A stretch of DNA of 64,000 nucleotides from Stigmatella ashevillena (GTDB taxonomy: Bacteria; Myxococcota; Myxococcia; Myxococcales; Myxococcaceae), in NCBI RefSeq assembly GCF_028368975.1, contig NZ_JAQNDM010000002.1:9604425-9668424 (forward strand). The letters are read 5' to 3'. The translations under genes were made by a program, and so were the position numbers. The notes under the pieces are model-generated. The model ran no database searches. It had not been told where the DNA came from and saw only the letters and a program-made list of their open reading frames with translations. Shown piece after piece: positions 51,011-59,445 of the stretch; the stretch's first letter is position 1; every line of letters begins with the position of its first letter.

Positions 51011-54000
51011 ATGACCAAGGACAAGCGTACCCAGGGCTCGCCTGAGGGCGGGACTTCTCCTGCCGAGGAGCGCGATTCGTCCGTAGCAGAGCGGGAACGC
51101 ATCGTGCGCGAGCGGCGGTCGTTCCTCGAGATGCTCCGGCAGAGTGAGCAGGAAAATCAGACACTGCGCCAGCAGGCCTCCGCGCTGGAGCGCGAGCGCG
51201 AGCATTTGTCGGATTTGTTGAAGCGGGCGGAGGGGGGGGCGCATCGTCCCGGCCAACGTCCTTTGCCGCGTGCCCGGGCGCTGGCAGGCCAGTTTCGCGA
51301 GAAACTCGTGAGCCGCTCCAAGACCTTGGCACGGCCCCTGATGGGCCCGCTCATGCGTGCCACACAAAAGGTCAGGGGGCCCCTGGAGGGGGCCTTGGAT
51401 TCGCCAACCCCTGATCAGCAGGTGGGCAGCAACCTCCATGTCGAGGGCTGGTGTACCTCCGCGACCACCGAGGTGGAGTCCGTGGAGGTATGGTTGGACG
51501 GCCACCGTCTGGGCCGGGCGCGGTTGGGTCTCCTGCGGCCGGACGTGCTCGCCGCCCGGCCGTGGGCCGCGAAGACGGCGCAGTGTGGCTTTGCCGCCAC
51601 GTTCTTCATCAATCCGAATCAGCTCCCCAATGGGAGATATACCCTTCGGATACGCATCCAGGATGACAGCGGACACAGCAAGGAACTGGCGCGCCCCATT
51701 GTGCTGGCGGTGGGCTCCGTGCAGCCTGCCACGTTTCACCCGGACTACTACCGCGCGTGGATTGCCCGCAACGAGCCAGACGCCCGGGAGCTTGCTGCCC
51801 AGCGGGAGGACCAGGCCGCTTTGGCGTACCGTCCTCGCATCAGCATTCTCACGCCTGTGTACAACACGCCTCCGGAGGTGCTCCGGGAGACGCTCCGTTC
51901 CGTGCAGGAGCAGACCTATCCAGACTGGGAACTGTGCCTCGTGGATGGCCATTCATCCTTGCCTCACGTGAGGGAGATCCTCCAGGATTTCGCTTCGCGG
52001 GACGGGCGCATCTCTGTCCGGCGGTTGGAGTTGAACCTCGGCGTCGCGGGTAACACCAACGAGGCATTGGCCATGGCCAGCGGCGAGTTCATCGCGTTGC
52101 TGGACCACGACGATACACTGGCCCCGTTTGCCCTGTACGAGGTCGTCAAACACCTCAACGCGGTGCCTGCCACGGACATGCTCTACAGCGATGAAGATCG
52201 CGTGAGCATGGACGGCACCCGCCACACGTTTTTCTTCAAGCCGGACTGGAGTCCGGATTTGTTGCAGAGCTTCATGTACACCGGCCACCTGACGGTCTAC
52301 CGCCGCAAGTTGGTGGAAGAACTGGGCGGTTTCCGGCCCGCGTACGATTTGTCTCAGGACTATGATCTGGCGCTCCGGGTGACCGAGCGCACCCAGGCCA
52401 TCGCGCACATCCCCAAGGTGCTGTACCACTGGCGGACATTGGAGGGCTCGGCCGCTGCGGGGGGAAAGCCCCACGCGCGCATCACCAACATCGGGGCTCT
52501 GGCGGATGCCATGCGCCGCCGCGGCTACGATGCCGAGGTGGTCATGGACCCCATGGCCAACCGCGTGAAATTCAAGGCACCGCCTGGCGCATCGGTGTCC
52601 ATCATCGTTCCGAGTGACAACCCGCGGCACATTCATGCCTGCGTCAGCGCGGTGCTGAAGACGACGCAATACCCTCACTACGAGGTGCTCGTTGTCACCC
52701 ACAGCAGGTTCATCCCGGAGGTGCAGGCCCGGTATGCCCATGAGCCCAAGGTGCGAACGGTCACCTACGATGAGCCCTTCAACTTCTCGCTGAAATGCAA
52801 CCGGGGGGTGGAGCAGGCCAAGGGTGGCTTCGTGTTGTTTCTCAATGACGATGCCCGCCCGTTGGACCCTGAATGGCTGGAGTGCATGCTGGGCTACTTC
52901 CAGCAGGAGGGGGTCGGGGCCGTGTCGCCCAAGCTGGTGTATGGCAATGACACCCTTCAGCATGCGGGGATGATCAGTGGCGTGCGCAATCTGGTAGGCA
53001 CTGCCTTCCATACGCTGCCCCGCGACACGCCGATGTATTTCAACATGGCGCAGAGCACCCGGACGGTTTCACTCCTCTCCGCCGCGTGTCTGCTCATGCG
53101 CAAGAAGGTGTTCGAGGACGTGGGTGGGTTTGACGCCGTGAACACGCCCATCATGCACTCCGACGTGGATCTCTGTTTCAAGATCCGTGAAGCGGGCCTT
53201 CGTCTGGTCTACACGCCGTTTACCACCCTGGAGCACGTGGGGCACGTGTCCTTGGGGGAGGAGGAGCGCAAGGGAAATGCCCTCCACTCGCTGAAGTCAG
53301 ACATCTACCTGCTCAAGCGCTGGAGTGCGCTTTGCGCAGAGGATCCCTACTTTCCGGACAACATGCGCGAGTTCTTGTACTTCGACTCGCCTGCTCCTTA
53401 CAAAATGCAGCCCGGAGCACGGTGCGAGCGGCAAGCCACGCGGTACGACATTCTGATGGCCTCGAATGATCTGTCGCAGTCCGGTGCGCCCCTTCTCCTC
53501 CAGGTGCTGGCGAGTTACCTGCAACAGGACGATTTCGTCACCGTGATTTCCCCCGTGGGGGGCAAGCTGCTCCAGCGCTATGCGGATCAGAAGATCCCCG
53601 TCATCGTGGATCCGTTGATCATGAGCGCTCCAGATTCGCTGGAGAAGTTCATCTCGGATTTCGATGTGGTGGTGGCCAATACCATCTTTCACTGGCCCCT
53701 GGTGCTCACTGCCAGGCGTCTGGGAAAGCCTGTCCTGTGGTACGTCCATGAGGCGGAGGCGGGGCTGAAGCAGGCCGCGTCCAATCCCAACGTGGCCCGT
53801 GCGCTGGCCGAGGCCGATCAGGTGCTCTTCCCCGGCCAGATGATCGTGGAGATGTACCGGCACTTCGCCAATGGGAACCACCGCGCGGTCCTGCATGGTT
53901 TGCCGGAGCGCAAAGCTGAGCGGAAGGCGCTGCCGCAGGCCACGGATCGCATTCGCGTGGTTCACATTGGCAGCATCGAGCCGCGCAAGGGCCAGGATGT

Positions 54001-54499
54001 CCTCATCAAGGCCATCAAGGCCCTGGGCCAGGAACAGCGCCACTTCGAGTTCTACTTCCTGGGGCGCATCCTGGAGCGTCCGTATTACCTCGAGCAGCTC
54101 GATGCCTCCGTGGACCTGGACAACGTGCATTGGCTGGGAGAAATCCCTGCCCATGAGGTGATCGACTACCTGGCGTCGGCCGATGTGCTCGCGTGCACGT
54201 CCCGTGACGAGTGTCTGCCCTTGGTGGTGGTGGATGCATTCGCGCAGCAGCGCGCGGTCCTCGCGACGTCGGTGGGAATGCTTCCGGAGGTCATCGAGAG
54301 CGGGCGCAACGGCTTGCTGGTGAAGAACGAGGACGCGGAAGGGGTGGCCCAGGCCTTGTTGAGGTTGAAGGACAAGGCCGTGCGCGAGCAGATCGCCCAG
54401 GCGGGCCGTGCCACCTATGAGAAGCGCCTGAGCTATGAGCGCTATGGCCGCGAGGTCAGCGAGTTGATTGACACCTTGCTCAGCGGTTCAAGTGGGTGA
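51011..54499 (+). CDS. three-module glycosyltransferase (GT2-GT2-GT4) with N-terminal coiled coil
   Basis: This 1162-residue enzyme begins with a coiled coil (about 25-72, Glu/Arg/Gln-rich heptads) and a beta domain (about 140-235). The first GT2 domain has RISILTPVYNTPPE and the metal motif LLDHDDTL (363-370). The second GT2 domain has SVSIIVPSDNPRH and FLFLNDDARP-type motif (VLFLNDDARPLD). The GT4 domain at the C-terminus has VVHIGSIEPRKGQDVLIKA and the E-x7-E block SRDECLPLVVVDAF. Such multi-domain enzymes build surface polysaccharides or O-antigens. The family of acceptor is unknown. There is no membrane helix, so it works in the cytoplasm or at the inner membrane face. Confidence 0.88.
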   Translation: MTKDKRTQGSPEGGTSPAEERDSSVAERERIVRERRSFLEMLRQSEQENQTLRQQASALEREREHLSDLLKRAEGGAHRPGQRPLPRARALAGQFREKLVSRSKTLARPLMGPLMRATQKVRGPLEGALDSPTPDQQVGSNLHVEGWCTSATTEVESVEVWLDGHRLGRARLGLLRPDVLAARPWAAKTAQCGFAATFFINPNQLPNGRYTLRIRIQDDSGHSKELARPIVLAVGSVQPATFHPDYYRAWIARNEPDARELAAQREDQAALAYRPRISILTPVYNTPPEVLRETLRSVQEQTYPDWELCLVDGHSSLPHVREILQDFASRDGRISVRRLELNLGVAGNTNEALAMASGEFIALLDHDDTLAPFALYEVVKHLNAVPATDMLYSDEDRVSMDGTRHTFFFKPDWSPDLLQSFMYTGHLTVYRRKLVEELGGFRPAYDLSQDYDLALRVTERTQAIAHIPKVLYHWRTLEGSAAAGGKPHARITNIGALADAMRRRGYDAEVVMDPMANRVKFKAPPGASVSIIVPSDNPRHIHACVSAVLKTTQYPHYEVLVVTHSRFIPEVQARYAHEPKVRTVTYDEPFNFSLKCNRGVEQAKGGFVLFLNDDARPLDPEWLECMLGYFQQEGVGAVSPKLVYGNDTLQHAGMISGVRNLVGTAFHTLPRDTPMYFNMAQSTRTVSLLSAACLLMRKKVFEDVGGFDAVNTPIMHSDVDLCFKIREAGLRLVYTPFTTLEHVGHVSLGEEERKGNALHSLKSDIYLLKRWSALCAEDPYFPDNMREFLYFDSPAPYKMQPGARCERQATRYDILMASNDLSQSGAPLLLQVLASYLQQDDFVTVISPVGGKLLQRYADQKIPVIVDPLIMSAPDSLEKFISDFDVVVANTIFHWPLVLTARRLGKPVLWYVHEAEAGLKQAASNPNVARALAEADQVLFPGQMIVEMYRHFANGNHRAVLHGLPERKAERKALPQATDRIRVVHIGSIEPRKGQDVLIKAIKALGQEQRHFEFYFLGRILERPYYLEQLDASVDLDNVHWLGEIPAHEVIDYLASADVLACTSRDECLPLVVVDAFAQQRAVLATSVGMLPEVIESGRNGLLVKNEDAEGVAQALLRLKDKAVREQIAQAGRATYEKRLSYERYGREVSELIDTLLSGSSG

Positions 54500-55109
54500 T
54501 GGCCTCGGCGAGCAGGGAAGCCACGCCCCGGCGGACCACGTGCACCACCTTGCGGTTCAAGGGGGGCGGCATCCCGGTGTAGTGCTCGCTGACCTTGTGG
54601 TGAAGCTCCGTGGCGCCCCAGACGAGCACCAGGTCCGCCCAGTCCAGATCATGCCGGGCCTTGTCCGCCGTGCGCCGCTCGGTGCCGTCCACCATGCGCA
54701 GCTCCAAGCGGGTGCCAAGCTGGTCCTCCAGCTCCTCCCTCACGGCCGGTGAGCCTCCCACCACCACCAGTCGGCGAATGCTCTTGCGGTGGCAGGCTTC
54801 CAGGAAGTCCACCACGGCGCGCCGGTTGTCCGAGCCTCCACACCGCTCACAGTGCGTGCGGGGCTCGACGGTCACCGGCTCCCGGCCGCTCGCATGGGCC
54901 ACCTGAAGGCACGCCGGCGCGCCACAGACCCGATAGAAGCGCTCGGCCAGCAGCGCCGTGGCGCGCTCCAGCTTCTGCTCGCTCATGCGAGCCTTCTTGG
55001 GGTTGATGATCTTCTCTTCCGCCAGGCATGCCCGGGCCCGCTCGCGCGAGGCCGGGAGGGTGAGTCCATGGCCGGCCAGCCACTCATCGATGTCCCGATC
55101 GGCACTCAC
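54480..55109 (-). CDS. DUF2325 domain protein with Cys-rich site
   Basis: This 209-residue protein has a GTG start that overlaps the rnhB stop (GTGA). Four cysteines (62, 67, 87 and 90, as CGAPACLQ and HCERCGG) could hold a metal. The C-terminal DUF2325 part (about 110-195) contains [20 protein letters not shown] and [22 protein letters not shown]2325 is a Rossmann-like domain of unknown function, sometimes near nucleases. The last 20 bases overlap the convergent glycosyltransferase gene. Confidence 0.8.
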   Translation of the reverse strand: MSADRDIDEWLAGHGLTLPASRERARACLAEEKIINPKKARMSEQKLERATALLAERFYRVCGAPACLQVAHASGREPVTVEPRTHCERCGGSDNRRAVVDFLEACHRKSIRRLVVVGGSPAVREELEDQLGTRLELRMVDGTERRTADKARHDLDWADLVLVWGATELHHKVSEHYTGMPPPLNRKVVHVVRRGVASLLAEAITHLNR

Positions 55110-55954
55110 GGGCGGGGGACCGGGGCAGGGGAGAAGAGTTCCGTTTGTGTGGGCAGCCCACCCAGGGCCTCTCGGACCGGCCCAAAGCTCCGGCGGTGAA
55201 TGGGCAGCACGCCCTTCTCCCGGAGGGCCTTCACGTGCTGGGGGGTGGGGTAGCCCTTGTGGACCGCCAGCCCATAGCCTGGATAGCGCGTGTCCAGCTC
55301 CCCCATCAGCCGGTCCCGCGACGTCTTCGCGAGGATGGAGGCCGCCGCGATGCTCATCGAGAGCGCATCCCCTCGAATGATGCCGCGCTGGGGGCATGGG
55401 CACTCGGGGATCTTGCGCGCGTCCACCAGGGCGTAGTCCGGTGTGAGACCCAGGCCCAGCACGGCCCGCCGCATGGCCAGGAGCCCCGCGTGGTAGATGT
55501 TGAGGCGGTCGATCTCCTCGACCTCCGCCATGCCGACCGCCCAGGCCACCGCATCCCGCTTGAGGGTGGTGGCCAGCTCCTCGCGCCGCTCCGCGTCCAG
55601 AATCTTCTTCGAGTCGTCCAGCCCCTTGAGGCGGTAGTTCCGGGGCAGAATGGCCGCGGCGGCGACCACCGGGCCCGCCAAGGGCGCCATTCCCGCTTCG
55701 TCCACGCCCGCCACGCGCTCCAGGCCCTGCTCCCACAACTCCATCTCGAAGCGCAGCAGATGGCGCAGCCGCTGGCCCTCGGCGCGGTTCTTCTCCTGGC
55801 GGCTCCGGATGCGCTTGGCGAGCGTTCGAGCCCCTTGACGGCCGTCCGCCTCCAAGGCCTCCAGCAGCCCCGAAGGGACCGGTTGGGCTCGCACGAGATA
55901 GCGGTCGGTCAACTCGGCGAGGGGGGTCCGAAGGAGCTGTTCCACACTGGACAT
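55106..55954 (-). CDS. rnhB: ribonuclease HII with altered GRG motif and N-terminal extension
   Basis: This 282-residue protein removes RNA from RNA-DNA hybrids. Catalytic Asp85 and Glu86 lie in GVDEAG, Asp in ALVDARKIP, and the last acidic residue in [13 protein letters not shown]. The conserved G-R-G at 88-90 that reads the RNA-DNA junction is G-M-A here. There is also an unusual 78-residue N-terminal extension (helical, charged), and the protein is longer than the usual 200 or so residues. Its stop overlaps the DUF2325 gene. Confidence 0.88.
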   Translation of the reverse strand: MSSVEQLLRTPLAELTDRYLVRAQPVPSGLLEALEADGRQGARTLAKRIRSRQEKNRAEGQRLRHLLRFEMELWEQGLERVAGVDEAGMAPLAGPVVAAAAILPRNYRLKGLDDSKKILDAERREELATTLKRDAVAWAVGMAEVEEIDRLNIYHAGLLAMRRAVLGLGLTPDYALVDARKIPECPCPQRGIIRGDALSMSIAAASILAKTSRDRLMGELDTRYPGYGLAVHKGYPTPQHVKALREKGVLPIHRRSFGPVREALGGLPTQTELFSPAPVPRP

Positions 55955-56043
55955 AACCCTGGAAGGCTAGCGGTCTGTCCGTCTCAGAACAACCCGTCGA
56001 TGTGGGTTGACCGGTTCACGGCCTACCGTCCAGGTCACGGACC

Positions 56044-56427
56044 CTATGGGTTGAGCTGAAGCTGGACCGTTCCGGGCAGGGGGGTGCAGTGGCAACCATC
56101 ACACGTCCACTCCACCTCGGTGGCAGAAGAGACCTTGGGCCCGGCGATCGCGCTCAGGAGCGTCTTTCCGGGGGCCAGGGATTCATTCACCGCCCGGCTG
56201 GTGCCAGTCTCGTCCGTGACGCCGGTGATGCTCTGCTCCGTCTCCACGCTCGTCGCGGTCACCGTGGCGCCCTTGACGGGGACCCCTTCGGCGGTCACCA
56301 CCTGCACACTCAATGTGACGAGCCCCTCCGCGCACGTGTCGTCGCCTTGGTCCACGACAGGCCTGTTGTCACAGGCTGTCAGGCACAGGAGGCTCAAGAA
56401 CACTGGAAGGACCCGCAGCCGACTCAT
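56044..56427 (-). CDS. small lipoprotein with carboxypeptidase-regulatory-like domain
   Basis: This 127-residue lipoprotein has a signal (VFLSLLCLTAC, Cys19). The mature part has the CarboxypepD_reg-like pattern VQVVTAEGVPVKGATVTAT followed by VTDETGTSRAV, and a Cys pair near the end (CDGCHC). Such beta-sandwich domains often bind ligands or proteins. It lies 86 bp past the PIG-L gene on the same strand. It may be the tail gene of that operon or independent. No known role. Confidence 0.65.
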   Translation of the reverse strand: MSRLRVLPVFLSLLCLTACDNRPVVDQGDDTCAEGLVTLSVQVVTAEGVPVKGATVTATSVETEQSITGVTDETGTSRAVNESLAPGKTLLSAIAGPKVSSATEVEWTCDGCHCTPLPGTVQLQLNP

Positions 56428-56513
56428 GGCCCCCAAGGTGGTGTCGGATCTGTCCGGTGGCAATCCGGATCGTCCGGAAGTCACCGGAAGAAATCTCAAG
56501 TGGACGGATGGGC

Positions 56514-57296
56514 TCAGAGGAGCCCTCGCCATTCGGGCTCGAGCGTGCTTCCCGCGAGGAACACTTCCGCGTGGCCCGGCTGGCCATGCGCCTCCGCTTC
56601 CAGTTGGTGGAAGGACTCCAGAAGGGGGGCCACGGCCTCTTCCCCTCCGAACTGGAAGGGGAGCTGGCTGCGGTAGCACACACACCCGGCGACCTTGCGG
56701 GGCAGTTCGGCCGTCACGTTCACGGCCAGGGGCCGCAGGCCGTCGGGAAGGGACAGATCCGGCTTCGCACTGGGCTGCCGCACGGCGTAGGGGGTGTCGC
56801 GGTACCAGAGGACCTGGGACACCTGAACGTTCAGGGAGGGCAACACCCGGACCAACTGCACGTGATCCACGTGACTGCCCAGGGCTTGGGGGGCGAGCAC
56901 CAGGTCCGGGCGCACTTCGTCGATCAACAGGGAGAGCTTCTCCTCCAGCGTGGGGATGATGTCGTCGTCCCTGCGCGGTGGGGCGAAGAGGGCGCCTGGG
57001 CTGTGGTAGCCCCGGTGAGGGGCTTCCGGTAAGTCCATCCACACGAGCTGATCCACGCCCATCCATGCCGCGAAGGAGCGGTCCTCCGCCCGGCGCAGCG
57101 CCATGTAGTCCACGTCCGGACCCAGGCCCTTGTCTGTCTGACACGCCAGGGCGAAGCCCGTGGGATGGGCCACCGAGCGGGTGAACACGGTGGCCAGGAC
57201 GATCCTCCACCGCCGCGCCTTCAACCGGGCCAGCATCCCGCCGCAGGAGAAGGCGACGTCGTCCAGGTGGGGAGACAGGAAGAGGGCGGTCTTCAT
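56514..57296 (-). CDS. PIG-L family N-acetylglucosaminyl deacetylase-like protein
   Basis: This 260-residue protein has the LmbE/PIG-L zinc motif PHLDD (His10, Asp12, Asp13) and the third ligand in GSHVDH. PIG-L enzymes remove acetyl from N-acetylglucosamine in glycosylphosphatidylinositol, in mycothiol (MshB) and in antibiotic precursors. Here the next gene upstream encodes a GT4 glycosyltransferase and its start overlaps (57293-57296, ATGA), so deacetylation of its product is plausible. This is the last of seven coupled genes. The frame is open further upstream, but 57296 places the ATG right before the first strand. Confidence 0.85.
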   Translation of the reverse strand: MKTALFLSPHLDDVAFSCGGMLARLKARRWRIVLATVFTRSVAHPTGFALACQTDKGLGPDVDYMALRRAEDRSFAAWMGVDQLVWMDLPEAPHRGYHSPGALFAPPRRDDDIIPTLEEKLSLLIDEVRPDLVLAPQALGSHVDHVQLVRVLPSLNVQVSQVLWYRDTPYAVRQPSAKPDLSLPDGLRPLAVNVTAELPRKVAGCVCYRSQLPFQFGGEEAVAPLLESFHQLEAEAHGQPGHAEVFLAGSTLEPEWRGLL

Positions 57297-58579
57297 AGCA
57301 GGTGGGGCGCGCTCCGGAAGCGGCAGGAGAGGTCCGCCGTGGACTCGGTGGTGGCGGGGTCGTAGACATTCGTCCAGCGCGTGTCTGGCTGGGTGCCCAG
57401 GAGGTCCGCGTAGACCTGTTGGATCTGCCGGCCCACCGCTTGCCACGAGTACAGCGCTCGCGCCTCAGCCAGGGCGGTGCGGGCCAGGCGGCGCCGCAAG
57501 ACCGCATCGTCCAGCACGCGGGCGATGGCGTCGGCCAGCGCCCCTGCGTCCCGGGGGGGCACGAGCAGGCCGTTGCGCCCATCTTCCAGGCAGTCCAGCA
57601 CCCCCACCGCCTGGGTGGAGACGATGGGAAGCCCGGTCGCCATGGCCTCGAGGATGGTGTTGGAGAAGCCCTCCGCGTAGGTCGGCGAGACGAAGAGGTC
57701 CCCTTGCCGGTACAGCCCAGGCGCATCTTCGTACGCGGAGTACCCGGTGAGCTCCACGCTGCCCCGCAGGCCCTCGTTCGCCACCCGGGCCTTCACGGCG
57801 TCCACATCCGGACCAATGCCGGAGACGAGGAGCTTCAGCCGGCGCCCATCCCGCACCACCAGTTGCTTCACGGCGTCCAGCAGCTCCATCACGCCTTTCC
57901 GCGCATCCACGCGGCCGTGGTAGAGCAGGACGGGTGGATCCCTCAGCGCTCCGGGGGCCTGGCCCTCGCGAGGGTGGAAGCGGCGGGTGTCCGTGGCGCC
58001 GGGAACGAAGGTGAAGCGCTCCAGCGGGGTGCCGTGGTGGCCCTGGACTTCCTCGGCGAAGCTCCGGCTGCCGATCAGCAGCGCCCCGGAGTGGCCCAGC
58101 ACCGCCAGCATGGCCTGCTTGTGGGTGCCGCAGCAGGTGCCCACCCAGTGTCCGTCTCCTCCCTGGATTGACACGGCATTGGGCAGCCCCAGCCGTCGGC
58201 TCGCCTCCAGGGCCGCCAGGCCGCACGGGTAGCCGTACTGCGCGTGGATGAGATCAAAAGGGCGCTCGCGGTGTTCCCGCTCCACGGTGGCGACCATGTC
58301 CTCGACATCTTGCTCGAAGCTGGCCGGCAGGCCGTCGTTGATCCGTTGCTCGCCCTGGGACTCGCGTCCCAGCACCCGGGCGCCTGGAATGCCGGGGGGC
58401 GGTCCCCCGCCGTAGACCGAGGCCCCCGCGGCGTCGTTGCGGTACTGGCTGACCATCGTCACGTCGTGGCCGCACGCCACCAGCTCTTTCACCAGGTTGA
58501 GGGCATAGACGCTCATGCCCGAGATGGCCGGGAAGAAGCGCCGGGAGATGAAGCAGATGCGCAGGGCGTTCTGGCTCAT
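57293..58579 (-). CDS. GT4 family glycosyltransferase
   Basis: This 428-residue retaining glycosyltransferase has the GT-B fold: N-terminal RICFISRRFFPAISGMSVYAL, acceptor-side QYGYPCG and GDGHWVGTCCG, donor-side LYHGRVDARKGVMELLDAV and the nucleotide-sugar block YAEGFSNTILEAMATGLP. It is the general kind to which MshA (GlcNAc-inositol-phosphate synthase) belongs, but specificity cannot be read from sequence. It is coupled by ATGA overlaps to the TIM-barrel and PIG-L genes. Confidence 0.85.
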   Translation of the reverse strand: MSQNALRICFISRRFFPAISGMSVYALNLVKELVACGHDVTMVSQYRNDAAGASVYGGGPPPGIPGARVLGRESQGEQRINDGLPASFEQDVEDMVATVEREHRERPFDLIHAQYGYPCGLAALEASRRLGLPNAVSIQGGDGHWVGTCCGTHKQAMLAVLGHSGALLIGSRSFAEEVQGHHGTPLERFTFVPGATDTRRFHPREGQAPGALRDPPVLLYHGRVDARKGVMELLDAVKQLVVRDGRRLKLLVSGIGPDVDAVKARVANEGLRGSVELTGYSAYEDAPGLYRQGDLFVSPTYAEGFSNTILEAMATGLPIVSTQAVGVLDCLEDGRNGLLVPPRDAGALADAIARVLDDAVLRRRLARTALAEARALYSWQAVGRQIQQVYADLLGTQPDTRWTNVYDPATTESTADLSCRFRSAPHLL

Positions 58580-59445
58580 GCCGCCACCCCTGCGTCCGAG
58601 GGAAGCCGGGCCCGGAGCCATTCGAGCGCGGTGGGAATCATGGTGTGCGCCCGGTGCGCGTCCCGGGAGAGCTCGATGCAGACGAGCCGGTCGTAGCGCG
58701 CCTGGAGGAGTTCCCGGAGCACCGAGACGATGTCCATGTCCCCTTCGCCGAAGGGCAGGTGTTCGTGCACCCCTCGCTTCATGTCCTCCAGGGCCACCGT
58801 GCCGAGCACCGGGGCGAACTCACGCACGGCGTCCGCGGGGTCGCGCTCCTGGGTCACCATGAGGTGTCCGACGTCCAGGGCCAGCTTGAAGGGGGCCGCC
58901 CCCAGGAGCTTCACCTCTTCCTGGAGGTGGTGCCAGGCATCCACCGTCTCCACCAGCATGCCGGGCTCGGGCTCCATCGCGAGCACCACGCCCCTCGAGG
59001 CGGCATGGTCCGACAAGCGGGCCACGCCGTCCACCAGCCAGCGCCAGGCGTCCTTCAGCGCCACCTCGCCCCGCCGTGGCACGCCCGCCCAGAAGGAGAC
59101 CGCCTCGCCCCGGCAGGTGGCGCAGATGTCCACCGCCCGGCACAGGAAATCGAGCCTGTGCGCCCGGCCCGCCGCCTCGGGGCTGATCAGCGTGGGCTCA
59201 TGCTTGGCCCGTGGGTTGAGCAGGAAGCGCGCCCCTGTCTCCACCACCAGTCCGAGCCCGAGATGCTCCAGCAACCCCGCCAGCATCTCCGAGCGGCGGA
59301 TCAAGTTGGGCGCGAAGGGATCGAAGTGGTGGTGATCCAACGTGAGGGCAACGCCGTCGTAGCCACTGTCGGCGATGAGCCGCAGGGCGTCTCCGAGGCG
59401 ATGGTTGGCGGCTCCGTTGGTGTTGTACGCAAAGCGCAACGTCAT
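58576..59445 (-). CDS. sugar phosphate isomerase/epimerase-like TIM barrel
   Basis: This 289-residue xylose-isomerase-like TIM-barrel protein has the metal-site blocks: VLAMEPEPGML (Glu), LALDVGHLM (Asp, His), VALEDMKRG and LVCIELSRDAHRAH (Glu). Relatives include inosose dehydratase/isomerase IolE and IolI, and hydroxypyruvate isomerase. In an operon with inositol-phosphate synthase, a ketose or inosose substrate is reasonable, but this is inference. It overlaps both the YcaO gene and the GT4 gene by four bases. Confidence 0.82.
   Translation of the reverse strand: MTLRFAYNTNGAANHRLGDALRLIADSGYDGVALTLDHHHFDPFAPNLIRRSEMLAGLLEHLGLGLVVETGARFLLNPRAKHEPTLISPEAAGRAHRLDFLCRAVDICATCRGEAVSFWAGVPRRGEVALKDAWRWLVDGVARLSDHAASRGVVLAMEPEPGMLVETVDAWHHLQEEVKLLGAAPFKLALDVGHLMVTQERDPADAVREFAPVLGTVALEDMKRGVHEHLPFGEGDMDIVSVLRELLQARYDRLVCIELSRDAHRAHTMIPTALEWLRARLPSDAGVAA

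Noticed and set aside
48815-51952. 1045-codon open frame antisense to acs and the three-module glycosyltransferase
   Set aside because: Long antisense frames are common in GC-rich DNA because of codon bias. The protein is full of His/Arg/Gln/Gly and shows no known domain, while the sense strand encodes clear acs.
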